Counted from the first letter of the stretch, positions 44,648 to 54,273 are shown. The stretch: 64,000 nt of DNA from JASLCR01 sp036405235 (GCA_036405235.1 DASWYA010000001.1:620001-684000); one strand, 5' to 3'. The notes: generated by a model not told the origin, from the sequence alone. Translations and numbers: made by a program.

Positions 44648-46336
44648 CTACATCTCACCAGGGGTGGCATCTGCGCTAGCTGGCTTTAGCTCGCGCTCTT
44701 TCAGCGTAAAGACAAACACTGAAGCAAGTCCCATCGTAACAGCAGAGATGATGAATAACGTGCGTAGCGAATCAGAAAAAGCGTGGGTTACTTTACCTGA
44801 GTATTCAGTCTGATTTTTATCGAAGGTTTCAGAAGCCTTTTCGCGTACTGGTGCTGGCAACTGAGCAGTCGACTTTTCAAATCCATCGCGGATTTTTTCT
44901 TTCACATCAGGTGTATTGAGCGTCAAGAGCGTATTTGAGTTAGATAGATCACCGATTTGTTTAGCTGCGGGACTACTTGCAAGTGATTTCACGTAAGCAT
45001 CGTTCTCGATACCTGATAGATTTGCAGTTAGGCCACTAGTGAGCATCGCACCGAAGATCGCGATTCCTACCGTCGAGCCAAGCCCACGGAAAAGCTGTAC
45101 AGAGCTGGTTGCGACACCAAGTTCACTTTGTTTAAATTCATTCTGAACCGCAATATTGAGCACCGGCATAACAAGCCCTAGGCCAAGACCAACACCAAAC
45201 ATCATAAGTGCTTCATGCCAGTAAGGTGTCTCAGGGGTTAGAGTAGTGAGCAAGCCAATCATGACCGTCGCAATAACGATACCAATTTGCATGAAAATCT
45301 TGTACTTACCAACACGCGAGATGATCTGTCCAGAACCAATACTTGTCGTCATAATACCAGCCATCATCGGTAGCAGCATCAGGCCACTATCAGTTGGTGA
45401 TGCGCCAAATACCTGCTGGTTGAACTGCGTGAGGTACAGGATTGAGCCCATAAAACCGACACCGAAGAGAATTGATACACCTACAATGCGTAGGAAATTC
45501 ATATTGGAAAAATTCTTTAGCGGCAAGGTTGGCTGCTCAGCCCGCTTCTCTACATATATAAGTGCTGCAACACTGAGCGCAATGATAGCTCCCATGATGA
45601 CACGCAAAGTCGTGAGAGAAATATTCGCCCAGTCCATAAAGCCGGCAAAGATATTCTCAGTATTGTCGACCGCTAACACGAGCGTGGCAAGTGCAAGTGC
45701 AAGTAGTCCTGCACCAGCGTAGTCAATTTTAGGTTTCTTAGCATGCTTGAGTGATGGAGTGAAAATAGCGATCAGAGTAAAAGCAACAATCGCTACTGGT
45801 ACGTTGATGTAGAACGTCCAGCGCCAGTCAGTCGTAATACCAAATAGTCCGTGACCGTCAGTCAGCCAGCCACCAAGTAGTGGCCCGATTACCGATGCAA
45901 TACCAAATACAGCACCAAAAAGTCCTTGCCAACGACCACGTTCACGCGCCGCAAAAAGGTCACCAATAATCGTAAACGCATTTGCCGTGATAATACCACC
46001 ACCGATACCTTGTACAGCTCGCGCCCAGATGAGCTGATCTACCGTACCAGCCATACCACTAAGCAAGGATGCAGCGCCAAATATAGCCACACCAATGAGC
46101 AAGATAAGCCGTCTACCGAATAAGTCGGACAATTTACCAGCAATTGGTACAGTTACAGTTGTGGTAAGAAGGTATGCCGTCACGATCCAGCTGAGCTGAT
46201 CAAAGGCATTAAATTCTTCAACGATTTTTCCGAGCGCCGTAGAGACGATCGTTTGGTCGAGCGCAACCAAAAATAGGCTGGCCATGACCGAAAACATAAT
46301 GACAAGCTTGCCTCGCAAGCTCAGATGATGATGCAT
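44648..46336 (-). CDS. DHA2-family multidrug efflux permease (EmrB/QacA)
   Basis: 562 residues with 14 membrane helices. MFS motif A GKLSDLFGRRLILL after helix 2 and antiporter motif C GIASVIGPLLGGWL in helix 5 are clear. A large polar loop (about 450-515) precedes the last helix, as in QacA-type pumps. AAGGAG lies upstream of the ATG, and an AbrB-type gene ends 7 bp upstream, likely its regulator. Confidence 0.92.
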   Translation of the reverse strand: MHHHLSLRGKLVIMFSVMASLFLVALDQTIVSTALGKIVEEFNAFDQLSWIVTAYLLTTTVTVPIAGKLSDLFGRRLILLIGVAIFGAASLLSGMAGTVDQLIWARAVQGIGGGIITANAFTIIGDLFAARERGRWQGLFGAVFGIASVIGPLLGGWLTDGHGLFGITTDWRWTFYINVPVAIVAFTLIAIFTPSLKHAKKPKIDYAGAGLLALALATLVLAVDNTENIFAGFMDWANISLTTLRVIMGAIIALSVAALIYVEKRAEQPTLPLKNFSNMNFLRIVGVSILFGVGFMGSILYLTQFNQQVFGASPTDSGLMLLPMMAGIMTTSIGSGQIISRVGKYKIFMQIGIVIATVMIGLLTTLTPETPYWHEALMMFGVGLGLGLVMPVLNIAVQNEFKQSELGVATSSVQLFRGLGSTVGIAIFGAMLTSGLTANLSGIENDAYVKSLASSPAAKQIGDLSNSNTLLTLNTPDVKEKIRDGFEKSTAQLPAPVREKASETFDKNQTEYSGKVTHAFSDSLRTLFIISAVTMGLASVFVFTLKERELKPASADATPGEM

Positions 46337-46343
46337 AGTTATA

Positions 46344-46613
46344 CTACTCCTTGTGTTTTTTTAGTGCTTCAAATTGTGCTTTCACCTCTTGAGCATCCTC
46401 GCTGTCATCGCTCGTCAAGCGATTGATGAGATGTTCAAGTTGCTCTTCTCCAAGACAAAACAACACTTTCTTTGATGGCGAACCAGCGATATAGAGTTTA
46501 TCTCCCGCGCTAAGCCCAAGCTCTTCGCGAGCATTTGCAGGGATGACGATCTGACCTTTTGTGCCGACAGTCGCAGTACCAAATAGTTTTTTGTCATGAA
46601 TTGGGTGCTTCAT
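46344..46613 (-). CDS. AbrB/MazE-type transcriptional regulator
   Basis: 89 residues from ATG 46613 (12 residues of a longer TTG frame are not needed). The swapped-hairpin AbrB domain reads FGTATVGTKGQIVIPANAREELGLSAGDKLYI. A helical acidic C-terminus follows. TACAAT (46621-46626) ends 7 nt before the ATG, without a Shine-Dalgarno. Gene order suggests it regulates the efflux pump and its own promoter, which lies in the region shared with purF. Confidence 0.88.
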   Translation of the reverse strand: MKHPIHDKKLFGTATVGTKGQIVIPANAREELGLSAGDKLYIAGSPSKKVLFCLGEEQLEHLINRLTSDDSEDAQEVKAQFEALKKHKE

Positions 46614-46712
46614 ATATATGATTGTATAAAAGTATGAAATGTATGTCAAGTAAGTTTTGTGTCAAAAATATACTATCTAGTCACATCTAAAAAAATCGTA
46701 TACAATATATCG

Positions 46713-48176
46713 ATGAATACCCGTGAAAACTCTGTCGATCAGTCTGATCGATTACGCGAAAAATGTGCTGTTTTTGGAATATACGGTGCGAAAAATGCAG
46801 CAAAACTCACCTACTATGGACTTTGGGCGCTCCAGCATCGAGGCCAAGAAAGCTCCGGGATTGCCAGCTCAGATGGCAAAGCATTATATCGACATTCTGC
46901 TTTTGGACTCGTAGCAAACGTTTATACAGATGAAGACCTCGCTACGCTAAAAGGTACAACAGCTATTGGCCACAATCGCTACTCAACTAATGGTGGCGCC
47001 GACCCACAGTTTAATCAGCCATACGTGTCAAACAATCGAGTTTTTACACTCGCACACAACGGTAATCTTCCGCTCGTTGATAAGCTTTCTGAATTTTTGT
47101 CGAGCGTCAACATAGATCACGCGGAAATGAATGATTCCGGCATGATGACTGCAGCAATTGATCATGAACTTGGCAATGGGGCCACAATAGATCAGGCAGT
47201 TACAACTGTTTTTCCTCTTCTAGAAGGTGCTTTCTCTGTCACTGCAGTTTACAACGAAAAGCTCATTGCGTTTCGTGATCAATATGGCATCCGCCCACTA
47301 TCGCTTGCGAAACTTGACGGCGGATATGTCGTAGCATCAGAAACCTGTGCTTTCGATACTATTGGTGCAGAATTTATTCGTGATATCGAGCCAGGCGAGC
47401 TTGTTGTGATCGATGAAAGTGGCGTCACGTCACATCAAATCGTAAAGCCCGATCTGAAATTTGATATTTTTGAGCTCGTATATTTTGCGCGTCCGGATAG
47501 TGTCTTGATGGGTAAAACTGTCAGCTCAGTTCGTGAAAAATACGGTATACAACTCGCCAAAGAATATCAATTTGACGCAGATATTGTAGTACCAGTGCCA
47601 GACTCTTCTATCCCAGCCGCTCTTGGCTACGCCAAAGCAAGCGGTATTCCGTTTGAGATGGCTCTGATCAAAAATCGCTACATCAATCGAACGTTTATCA
47701 GCCCAACCCAAGAGCTACGTGAGCGTGATGTCATGCTAAAGCTCAATCCTATCATTGACCTTTTAAAAGATAAGAAAATCGTTCTCATCGACGACTCAAT
47801 CGTGCGCGGTACAACCATGAAAAAGGTCGTTAAAATGCTGCGCGGAGTTGGCGTGAAGGAGATTAATCTTCTCATCAGCTCCCCTCCTGTGAAATACCCT
47901 GACTTCTACGGCATCGACACACCTAGCCAAGACGATCTCATTGCATCTCGCATGTCTACCAAAGAAATACGCCAATGGCTCGGTGTTGACTGGCTCGGCT
48001 ATCTTTCGTACGACGGTATGATTGAGGCTACGGGTGTCTCGCGTGACCAGCTTTGCACATCTTGCTTTGACGGCAACTATCCATCTCCGATCGGAAGACG
48101 TGCTGACGAGATTCGTTTTGTAGAAGAAAAAATAGCAACTGGCGCTTACAGCCATTCCGCTGAAGATGATGAATAA
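46713..48176 (+). CDS. purF: Amidophosphoribosyltransferase
   Basis: 487 residues from the ATG at 46713. A 17-residue propeptide precedes the catalytic Cys18 (KCAVFGIYG). The N-terminal Ntn glutaminase has GHNRYSTNG and AHNGNL; the C-terminal PRTase has KIVLIDDSIVRGTT (PRPP loop). It commits PRPP to purines. TACAAT (46701-46706) ends 6 nt before this ATG and would overlap any upstream start, which decides the start. First gene of purF-purN-purD. Confidence 0.97.
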   Translation: MNTRENSVDQSDRLREKCAVFGIYGAKNAAKLTYYGLWALQHRGQESSGIASSDGKALYRHSAFGLVANVYTDEDLATLKGTTAIGHNRYSTNGGADPQFNQPYVSNNRVFTLAHNGNLPLVDKLSEFLSSVNIDHAEMNDSGMMTAAIDHELGNGATIDQAVTTVFPLLEGAFSVTAVYNEKLIAFRDQYGIRPLSLAKLDGGYVVASETCAFDTIGAEFIRDIEPGELVVIDESGVTSHQIVKPDLKFDIFELVYFARPDSVLMGKTVSSVREKYGIQLAKEYQFDADIVVPVPDSSIPAALGYAKASGIPFEMALIKNRYINRTFISPTQELRERDVMLKLNPIIDLLKDKKIVLIDDSIVRGTTMKKVVKMLRGVGVKEINLLISSPPVKYPDFYGIDTPSQDDLIASRMSTKEIRQWLGVDWLGYLSYDGMIEATGVSRDQLCTSCFDGNYPSPIGRRADEIRFVEEKIATGAYSHSAEDDE

Positions 48177-48846
48177 AAAACCTCGGATAGCAATACTTGC
48201 ATCCGGCAGCGGCACAACCGCCGAAGCCTTAATGCAGTCAATCGTACGCGGTGAGTGTAACGGAGAAGTAGCTCTAGTCATTTCAAACTCAGCCGATGCA
48301 GGAGTGTTCGAAAAAGTCGACGCACTCATGACTAAAAATAATCTCACGGTCGAGAAAGCATACGTTAGTAGCAAGAACTTCCCAGACAATGACGGTGCGC
48401 CAGTAGAATACGGGCGACAGACTCGTGCAGAGGAAGCTGAGATCCTGCGCCTACTCAAGTTACATGACATTGATTTCGTTGCACTCCTTGGCTATATGAA
48501 ACTTGTCGGCTCATCTATAGTTGAACGCTATGGCTACAACTCTCAACTATCTTCACCATTCCAAGCACAGATGGTAAACACTCACCCCGGTATTCTGCCT
48601 GATACAAAAGGCTTATACGGTATTCACGTACAAGAATACGTACTTAAAAATAATCGCACAGCGGGACACTGTTTGTTTGCTGTCGATACAGAGTATGACG
48701 GCGGGCCAGTTGTGGCCGAACACCGAGTTGAAGTCCTTGAGGGCGATACGCCGGAAAGCTTGTTTGAACGTATAAAGGCATCCGAGCGTGCAACAATCGG
48801 CTCTGATATTGATATTTTTTTAACACAACACACGGAGGAATCATGA
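48166..48846 (+). CDS. purN: Phosphoribosylglycinamide formyltransferase
   Basis: 226 residues of the formyltransferase fold. Catalytic trio: Asn and His in MVNTHPGILP and Asp in DTEYDGGPVV; GSGTTAEALMQ at the start binds the GAR phosphate. It transfers formyl from 10-formyl-THF to GAR. Two in-frame ATGs (48166, 48169) both lie inside the purF end, an 11-nt overlap; the purD ATG overlaps the stop by 4 nt. Confidence 0.93.
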   Translation: MMNKKPRIAILASGSGTTAEALMQSIVRGECNGEVALVISNSADAGVFEKVDALMTKNNLTVEKAYVSSKNFPDNDGAPVEYGRQTRAEEAEILRLLKLHDIDFVALLGYMKLVGSSIVERYGYNSQLSSPFQAQMVNTHPGILPDTKGLYGIHVQEYVLKNNRTAGHCLFAVDTEYDGGPVVAEHRVEVLEGDTPESLFERIKASERATIGSDIDIFLTQHTEES

Positions 48847-50117
48847 GCGACAGAAAGCGAGTATTGGTAGTAGGCGGTGGCGGACGTGAGCATGCACTTT
48901 GCTGGAAATTAGCTCAGTCTCCAAGAGTAGAAAAAGTCTTCGCAGCACCGGGAAATGACGGCATGAAAAAAGTTGCCGAGATAGTTTCTATTGATTTTCT
49001 TGACGTAGAGAAATTGATATCCTTCGCAAAAGAACAGTTGATTGATCTCATCGTGATCGGCCAGGAGGCAGCCTCAGAAGCTGGACTAGCCGACGCAGCC
49101 AAAGCAGAAAATATACTTGTTTTTGGCCCTACTAAAGCAGCAGCCGAAATCGAAACTTCAAAAGTTTTTTCAAAGCATTTGATGAGCAAAGCAAACATTC
49201 CTACTGCCGCATACGAAACATTCGACGATGCAGAGAAAGCACGTGAGTTTGCCCATAGTCGCCCACTACCTGTCGTTGTAAAGGCTGATGGCCTCGCTAC
49301 TGGAAAGGGTGTTGTGATTGCTGAAAATTACGAACAAGCCGACGCGGCAATCGATGAGATTATGGTCAAGAAAATCTTTGGTGATTCTGGAAATCGTGTC
49401 GTGATCGAAGATTTCCTAAAAGGCCAGGAGGTTTCAACACACGCGTTCTGCGACGGGAAAACCGCCGTTTTATTCCCTTCATCACAAGATCACAAGCAAA
49501 TCTACGATGGAGATAAGGGTCCAAATACCGGTGGCATGGGCGTCATAGCGCCAGTTCCATGGGTCACCGAAGATCATCTTTCTTACACACAAACAGCTAT
49601 CGTAGATCCAGCACTTGCGCAGCTGCAAAAAGAGGGTCGCACATTTAACGGCACGCTCTATCCTGGCCTAATGATCGATGACGATGTAATCAATCTACTC
49701 GAATTTAATTCACGTTTTGGCGACCCGGAAGCAGAAGTATATATGCGCTTACTCGATAGTGACCTTTTTACTATTCTAGAGAATTGTGCAGCCGGAACAT
49801 TGTCGAACAGCGACGTCACCTGGAGCAAGAAAACTGCCGCTACTGTAATTCTTGCATCCGCCGGGTATCCAAAATCATCGAGAAAAGGTGACGAGATTTC
49901 CGGGATTAGTGAGGCAGAGTCACTCGAAGACATTGTAGTATTTCATGCTGGCACGTATGAAAAAGATGGGAAGTTCTATACAAATGGCGGCCGAGTTCTG
50001 GCTGTCACGGCTACCGGAAACGATCTAGACGAAGCTTTAAGGAAAGCTTATGAAGCAGTCGAAAAAATCTCTTTTGATGGCATGCAATATCGTAGTGATA
50101 TTGGTCGACGCGTGTAG
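48843..50117 (+). CDS. purD: Phosphoribosylamine-glycine ligase
   Basis: 424 residues, ATP-grasp. N-terminal VVGGGGREHALCWKLA, the adenine-binding KADGLATGKGVVIA, metal-site region GPNTGGMGVIAPVP and LEFNSRFGDPEAEVYM. It makes GAR, PurN's substrate; in the pathway it acts between PurF and PurN. GGAGG precedes the ATG by 4 nt. Last gene of the operon. Confidence 0.97.
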   Translation: MSDRKRVLVVGGGGREHALCWKLAQSPRVEKVFAAPGNDGMKKVAEIVSIDFLDVEKLISFAKEQLIDLIVIGQEAASEAGLADAAKAENILVFGPTKAAAEIETSKVFSKHLMSKANIPTAAYETFDDAEKAREFAHSRPLPVVVKADGLATGKGVVIAENYEQADAAIDEIMVKKIFGDSGNRVVIEDFLKGQEVSTHAFCDGKTAVLFPSSQDHKQIYDGDKGPNTGGMGVIAPVPWVTEDHLSYTQTAIVDPALAQLQKEGRTFNGTLYPGLMIDDDVINLLEFNSRFGDPEAEVYMRLLDSDLFTILENCAAGTLSNSDVTWSKKTAATVILASAGYPKSSRKGDEISGISEAESLEDIVVFHAGTYEKDGKFYTNGGRVLAVTATGNDLDEALRKAYEAVEKISFDGMQYRSDIGRRV

Positions 50118-50118
50118 T

Positions 50119-51030
50119 TTATTTTTTCCTCAAGAATGTCAGAGTCAGCGTCACAGCCGAGACGATGCTCAAAATAATAATTCCCCAGAAAACAAGCGGT
50201 GAATTTTCAAGCGGCAATGGTACGTTCATACCATACAATCCAGCCATCATTGTCGGAATTGTCAGCGCAAGAGTAATAACCGTGAGCAGACGAATTGTCT
50301 CGTTTAGGCGCGTGTCCATCACTGCACGGTAGCTATCTCGCAAATTCGTGATTGTACGAAGCAATGACTTACAACGAGCAATTAACTGCTCAAGGTCAAT
50401 CGAAAGATCTTCAACTAAATCTTTGTCGTCTTCGTGCAGTTTTAGCAGCTTTCCGCCAAGTAGTTTTTCCAGTGAAGTATTAGTCGGGATGAGCGCATCA
50501 AGATAATCATTTAGCTTTCGCTCGTACTCTGTGAGAGTCGCGATGTCTTTTGAACGAAGACCTCCAACGTCACTAGTTGCTGCACGCATCTGGCGATTGA
50601 TTGTCGCAACACGTCGTTGGTACTGCCTCACAATCGCATCCATCATGACAATAAAAAATCGTGAACGATCAGCAGTCGGTGTGGTTGTTGTATCAATAAA
50701 CGGCTGCCACAATCGACCAAGTGAATCACGACTCACCGTCACTATATGCTGACCAAGCGCAAATAGAATTGGCGTCGTAAAGTCATTGAACTCATCATCA
50801 GTATCAGGAAGACGTGTGATGAAATATGTCCAGCCATCCTCGAGTTCGACACGCGGAATCTCGTGTGGGTCGAGTGCATCATGGAGGATGTCTTCGTCGA
50901 TCCCTATTGCTTTTAGGGTAGCTTTCTCATCATCACTTGGTCGCTCGCTGCGAATCCATGCATCTGGCTGGAGACGCTCTACTTGAGCAGGATTTCCTGA
51001 GTCAGTCTTTGAATTAAAATATTGAATCAT
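50119..51030 (-). CDS. corA: CorA-family divalent cation channel (second copy)
   Basis: 303 residues, same architecture as the gene at 41027: long stalk helix, two C-terminal membrane helices, pore motif AGLYGMNVP and a short basic end. The two copies differ widely in sequence, so this is not a recent duplication. The gene ends 1 bp after the purD stop on the opposite strand. Confidence 0.94.
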   Translation of the reverse strand: MIQYFNSKTDSGNPAQVERLQPDAWIRSERPSDDEKATLKAIGIDEDILHDALDPHEIPRVELEDGWTYFITRLPDTDDEFNDFTTPILFALGQHIVTVSRDSLGRLWQPFIDTTTTPTADRSRFFIVMMDAIVRQYQRRVATINRQMRAATSDVGGLRSKDIATLTEYERKLNDYLDALIPTNTSLEKLLGGKLLKLHEDDKDLVEDLSIDLEQLIARCKSLLRTITNLRDSYRAVMDTRLNETIRLLTVITLALTIPTMMAGLYGMNVPLPLENSPLVFWGIIILSIVSAVTLTLTFLRKK

Positions 51031-51224
51031 AGGGATATAGTCACGAGATTTACTATATTGTTATTATTTTTATGTTTTTTACTTTCTTCTTCATCCTTAT
51101 TGTATCGATTTTTACATAATATTACAATATTTCTAGAAATTTACTATTCCCTTTATGCACTATTCGTGGTAAAAAATACACTATTTTTTAACCTCCGTTA
51201 GCTTGCAAAATCTTCAAAAAATGA

Positions 51225-51370
51225 TTGACTTGCCGTGGTGTAATTTTATAGTCTTATCTTTGTGTTTTTTACGCGGACTTTGGAGTTAGTTTAGCGAGAC
51301 GTGTTTAAAGAGCATAGGACCAGCTACTTGAATGTAATAATGAACCTGGCTGGGGTATAAGGAGAAGAAA
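51225..51370 (+). promoter_or_regulatory. Promoter and ~110-nt leader of the LysM-CHAP gene
   Basis: The gene-free stretch 51031-51370 is AT-rich. It holds TTGACT (51225-51230) and TATAGT (51247-51252) spaced by 16 bp, giving a start near 51259 and a leader of about 110 nt. In the leader CCAGC (51320-51324) can pair with GCTGG (51349-51353) just before the AAGGAG ribosome site. The first half of the gap has only AT-rich sequence that may include the corA promoter (TATATC near 51037). Confidence 0.55.
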
Positions 51371-52039
51371 GTGAATATCAAATCAAGCCTAATGGCGATT
51401 GGCGCCATGTGTTTTATTGCGCTCGTCGCAGCTTCGCCATCAGAGGCAAAAGAGCTGAAAACGGTGACCGTAAAGAGTGGCGACACTCTCACATCGATCG
51501 CCGAGAAGCATAAAACCACCTACGTTCGTTTGTTTAATGCAAACAAGCAATTTCAAAATCCAGACCAAATCGATATTGGCGACAAGGTCAGGATTCCTAC
51601 AAAAAAAGAAAAGTTACCAAATCGTTTTGCATCGTACTCTGCGGCACCTGCAGTAGCACCAACAGCTTACAACTACGGTGGACAATACGTTAATTATGGC
51701 TATAACTCAACAAGCCAACCAATTGCCTACACAGCTTCTGGTAATGGCGGCAATACATACTATTTCGGAAACTGTACATGGTATGTTAAAGACCGTCGTC
51801 CTGATTTACCTAACATGCTTGGCAACGGCGGACAGTGGGCTGGCAATGCAGCAGCACGCGGTTACAAGACAGGCTCAACACCTCGAGCAGGCGCAGTAGC
51901 CGAACAAGCTGGACACGTAGCGTACGTTGAAAGCGTCAACAAAAATGGCACAGTCACTGTTTCAGAGATGAACTACGCCGGCTTTAATAAAGTCAGCAAG
52001 CGTACTGTATCTGCAAGTACATTCCACTACATATATTAG
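51371..52039 (+). CDS. Secreted LysM-CHAP peptidoglycan hydrolase
   Basis: 222 residues from a GTG with AAGGAG 7 nt upstream. Signal peptide (1-26, cleavage near SEA-KE), one LysM motif (about 29-76: VTVKSGDTLTSIAEKHK and DIGDKVRIPTK), a Tyr/Asn/Ala-rich linker, then a CHAP domain (about 130-222) with catalytic Cys in FGNCTWYV, His in AGHVAYVE and the following SEMNYAG. It likely cleaves peptide or amidase bonds in the wall. It sits beside the surface-protein locus. Confidence 0.93.
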   Translation: MNIKSSLMAIGAMCFIALVAASPSEAKELKTVTVKSGDTLTSIAEKHKTTYVRLFNANKQFQNPDQIDIGDKVRIPTKKEKLPNRFASYSAAPAVAPTAYNYGGQYVNYGYNSTSQPIAYTASGNGGNTYYFGNCTWYVKDRRPDLPNMLGNGGQWAGNAAARGYKTGSTPRAGAVAEQAGHVAYVESVNKNGTVTVSEMNYAGFNKVSKRTVSASTFHYIY

Positions 52040-52048
52040 TCTGGAAAA

Positions 52049-52078
52049 AGAACACCTGCCCTACTCGGCAGGTGTTCT
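52049..52078. terminator. Bidirectional terminator
   Basis: AGAACACCTGCC and GGCAGGTGTTCT form a perfect 12-bp stem with a 6-nt loop. The minus-strand read-out is followed by a T-run (TTCTTTTTCC), ending the surface locus; on the plus strand it ends the LysM-CHAP gene. Confidence 0.8.
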
Positions 52079-52102
52079 CGTTATGTAAGGTAACTGGTAG
52101 TA

Positions 52103-53104
52103 TTAGCGTCGACCAAGTCGTAGCTTTTTACCGCGACGACCGCGTCGCATTGCGAGTACTACAATCAATGCGACAATGACTACTAGAGCAGCAACCGCTG
52201 CAATAATATAGCTCATTGGCACAACCCAGAATGATTTTGTAAGATCGAGAGTATAGTTCTTTGATCCGTACGTAATCGTAGCACTTACTGTGTAATTGCC
52301 AAAAGTATCAACTTTGTCGAGTGGAATCTTCCAACGACGCGCATAATCTGGCAATGTCATGTCTTTAGGTGATCCAGCGTTAAAGTCAGTCTCGTAGACA
52401 ACTTTGTCACCGTTTTTCACCGATATCTTACCAAATGGCGCGACCTGGACATTTCCTGTATTTTCGAATCGTGCAAGCACTTCGATATCTTTACCATCAG
52501 CGAAGAGCCAACCATCTTTACCACCCTGCTGTACATCGAAATTCGTTACACTCAGTTTCTCAACCAAGTCTCCTGGCACTGTGAGCAGAATAATCGATGC
52601 AACACTTGCGTTGAGATTGACTTGCCCACCTTCACCAGTTGTCGATGGTGCAAAACGTACAGCGCCGAAATAACCACCCGCTTGAGCATTCTGCGGCACA
52701 CTGATCTTTACATCTAGCGTACGTGTTTCTTTTGCAGGAATTTTCATATCTGCAAGAGGCGTCATGAAACGCTTCAAGCTGTGTGTTGGCGCGAACTTAT
52801 CAGCATCAAGAATGAGAGCCGGCGAGCCATCTTCATCACCAGCAATAAAGTCATTTTGGACTGGCTTTACAACGATTGGCGATTCTGTGAGGTTCGTCAC
52901 GGTCATTTTGACGACTTTGCTCTGCCCTGGGCGTATTTGAATATCGCTGCGAACAGGAGTAATCTTAAGTGTGTTTACTGAGTTGTTAGCTGCAGCATGA
53001 GCCGGATGTGCGAGTATGATAGCCGCCAAAAAGGCAACAAGCAGTCCGGCAAATAGTGCCACGCGACGTATCGCAGAGCTTTCATGTAAAGTAAAATGTT
53101 TCAC
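52103..53104 (-). CDS. DUF916-like surface protein with C-terminal anchor
   Basis: 333 residues from a GTG, GGAG 8 nt upstream. Signal peptide (about 15-38), then a two-domain Ig-like region resembling DUF916/WxL-interacting proteins: ITPVRSDIQIRPGQSKVVKMTVTN, ETRTLDVKISVPQNAQAGGYFGAVRF, ENTGNVQVAPFGKISV. A membrane helix lies at about 296-318 and a very basic tail (RRGRRGKKLRLGRR) follows. In Firmicutes such proteins hold WxL-type partners at the wall. It begins 17 nt after the stop of a beta-rich secreted protein, presumably its partner. Confidence 0.82.
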   Translation of the reverse strand: MKHFTLHESSAIRRVALFAGLLVAFLAAIILAHPAHAAANNSVNTLKITPVRSDIQIRPGQSKVVKMTVTNLTESPIVVKPVQNDFIAGDEDGSPALILDADKFAPTHSLKRFMTPLADMKIPAKETRTLDVKISVPQNAQAGGYFGAVRFAPSTTGEGGQVNLNASVASIILLTVPGDLVEKLSVTNFDVQQGGKDGWLFADGKDIEVLARFENTGNVQVAPFGKISVKNGDKVVYETDFNAGSPKDMTLPDYARRWKIPLDKVDTFGNYTVSATITYGSKNYTLDLTKSFWVVPMSYIIAAVAALVVIVALIVVLAMRRGRRGKKLRLGRR

Positions 53105-53121
53105 GGTGATGCTCCTAAAGC

Positions 53122-54273
53122 TTAGAATTTACCTGTTGCAGTAAGGTTAATGTCTGCAGCATAATTACCAGCTGGCGTGTTGTTGGTAACGCTAGCACCA
53201 AATGTGAGAGTTTGATTGCGGTTACTTGCTGGCTTGTTGTTTGTTGTGAAGACTGGATCGCCATAAGTACTTGTAACACCTGTAGCATTGCCGCTGACAA
53301 AGTTCATACGATAGTCTGTTGCATTGTAGCTGCCAGCTGCGATCAAGTCGCCATCTGTAGCATCTGTTACATTTGTGCCGAGCTTCACACCAAATAGTGC
53401 GTTGCCTGCTGTCACGTTGCCTGCAGCCCCAGCTGCAGCGATGTTACATGCGGCAGGATCGCTCGAACGAAGCAAGCCACCACAGTTTGTTGCATCACTT
53501 TTGAGATTGATCACAGCACCTTTGGCTGCATTGGTAGATAGTTGAGTATAGATCGTGCCCGTATAGACATCATCTGGATCAAGCGCAATTACGCCACTAT
53601 TATCTTTACCCAGCTTTACAGTTGGAGCAGTTAGCGTACCGCCACAATTGTCAGTAATTGGACTAGTTCCAGGTGTCACTGAACTTTCACCAGAAACGCA
53701 GAAAGTCATACTTTCGAGAACAGCACCCGTCACACCGACCGTATCAGTAACAACTAGCGCTACACTACCGCTATCCTGAACACCCGTACCGAGATCTTCT
53801 GAAGTGTAGTTGGCTGCATTTACGGTACTATCGTAAGTTACGATACGTGCGTATATTGTACCCGCTGTGCTTGGATTGACGAGACCTGTTACTTCCACAG
53901 AAACTTGATCATCAGCTGCAATTGATTTTGCAACTGTGAAACGATCAGTAGCCGCGTGAGTTACGCCTGTTACACCGCTGCTTGCTGAAGCGGCAGCATT
54001 GGTGTTTACGTTTGCTGCAGCACACGCTTCGCCAATGAGTGGAGTGTTTTTACAAAACTCTACTACAAATGCTTCAGCAGCTTGAACAGCTGTAAAGTTC
54101 ACCGTATACGCGCTACTCGCACCTTTTGACGAACTGCTCATCGCAATTGAACGATCTGTTACTTGCGCAGCCGACACTAAGCCTGGCAACGCTACAGTTA
54201 ATACTAATGTGAGCGCTGCCACGATATAGCCGGTCCGGCGTCGCACTGCGCTTAATGACTGAGATATACTCAT
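53122..54273 (-). CDS. Secreted beta-rich surface protein, PAG-x-Y family member
   Basis: 383 residues from ATG 54273, behind a GGGGGAG Shine-Dalgarno. Signal peptide (about 12-36, ending VSA-AQ). The mature protein is Ala/Thr/Ser-rich with several Cys, contains VLESMTFCV in the middle and ends TPAGNYAADINLTATGKF. These two motifs, VLE-x-M-x-F and a C-terminal PAG-x-Y with a terminal aromatic, recur in the three related genes upstream. Likely a wall-associated fibre or coat protein, similar in concept to WxL proteins but without a WxL motif. Confidence 0.8.
   Translation of the reverse strand: MSISQSLSAVRRRTGYIVAALTLVLTVALPGLVSAAQVTDRSIAMSSSSKGASSAYTVNFTAVQAAEAFVVEFCKNTPLIGEACAAANVNTNAAASASSGVTGVTHAATDRFTVAKSIAADDQVSVEVTGLVNPSTAGTIYARIVTYDSTVNAANYTSEDLGTGVQDSGSVALVVTDTVGVTGAVLESMTFCVSGESSVTPGTSPITDNCGGTLTAPTVKLGKDNSGVIALDPDDVYTGTIYTQLSTNAAKGAVINLKSDATNCGGLLRSSDPAACNIAAAGAAGNVTAGNALFGVKLGTNVTDATDGDLIAAGSYNATDYRMNFVSGNATGVTSTYGDPVFTTNNKPASNRNQTLTFGASVTNNTPAGNYAADINLTATGKF

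Noticed and set aside
45246..45722. 158-residue plus-strand frame inside the DHA2 efflux gene
   Set aside because: Antisense shadow of a 14-helix permease; low-complexity Ile/Pro/Ser translation and no ribosome site.
47796..48470. 224-residue minus-strand frame across purF and purN
   Set aside because: Antisense to two conserved enzymes with all catalytic motifs in place; its translation shows no family features.
51259..51370. Cyclic di-AMP (ydaO-type) riboswitch before the LysM-CHAP gene
   Set aside because: Such switches often precede wall hydrolases, but I could not find the conserved core segments in the leader, only one simple hairpin.
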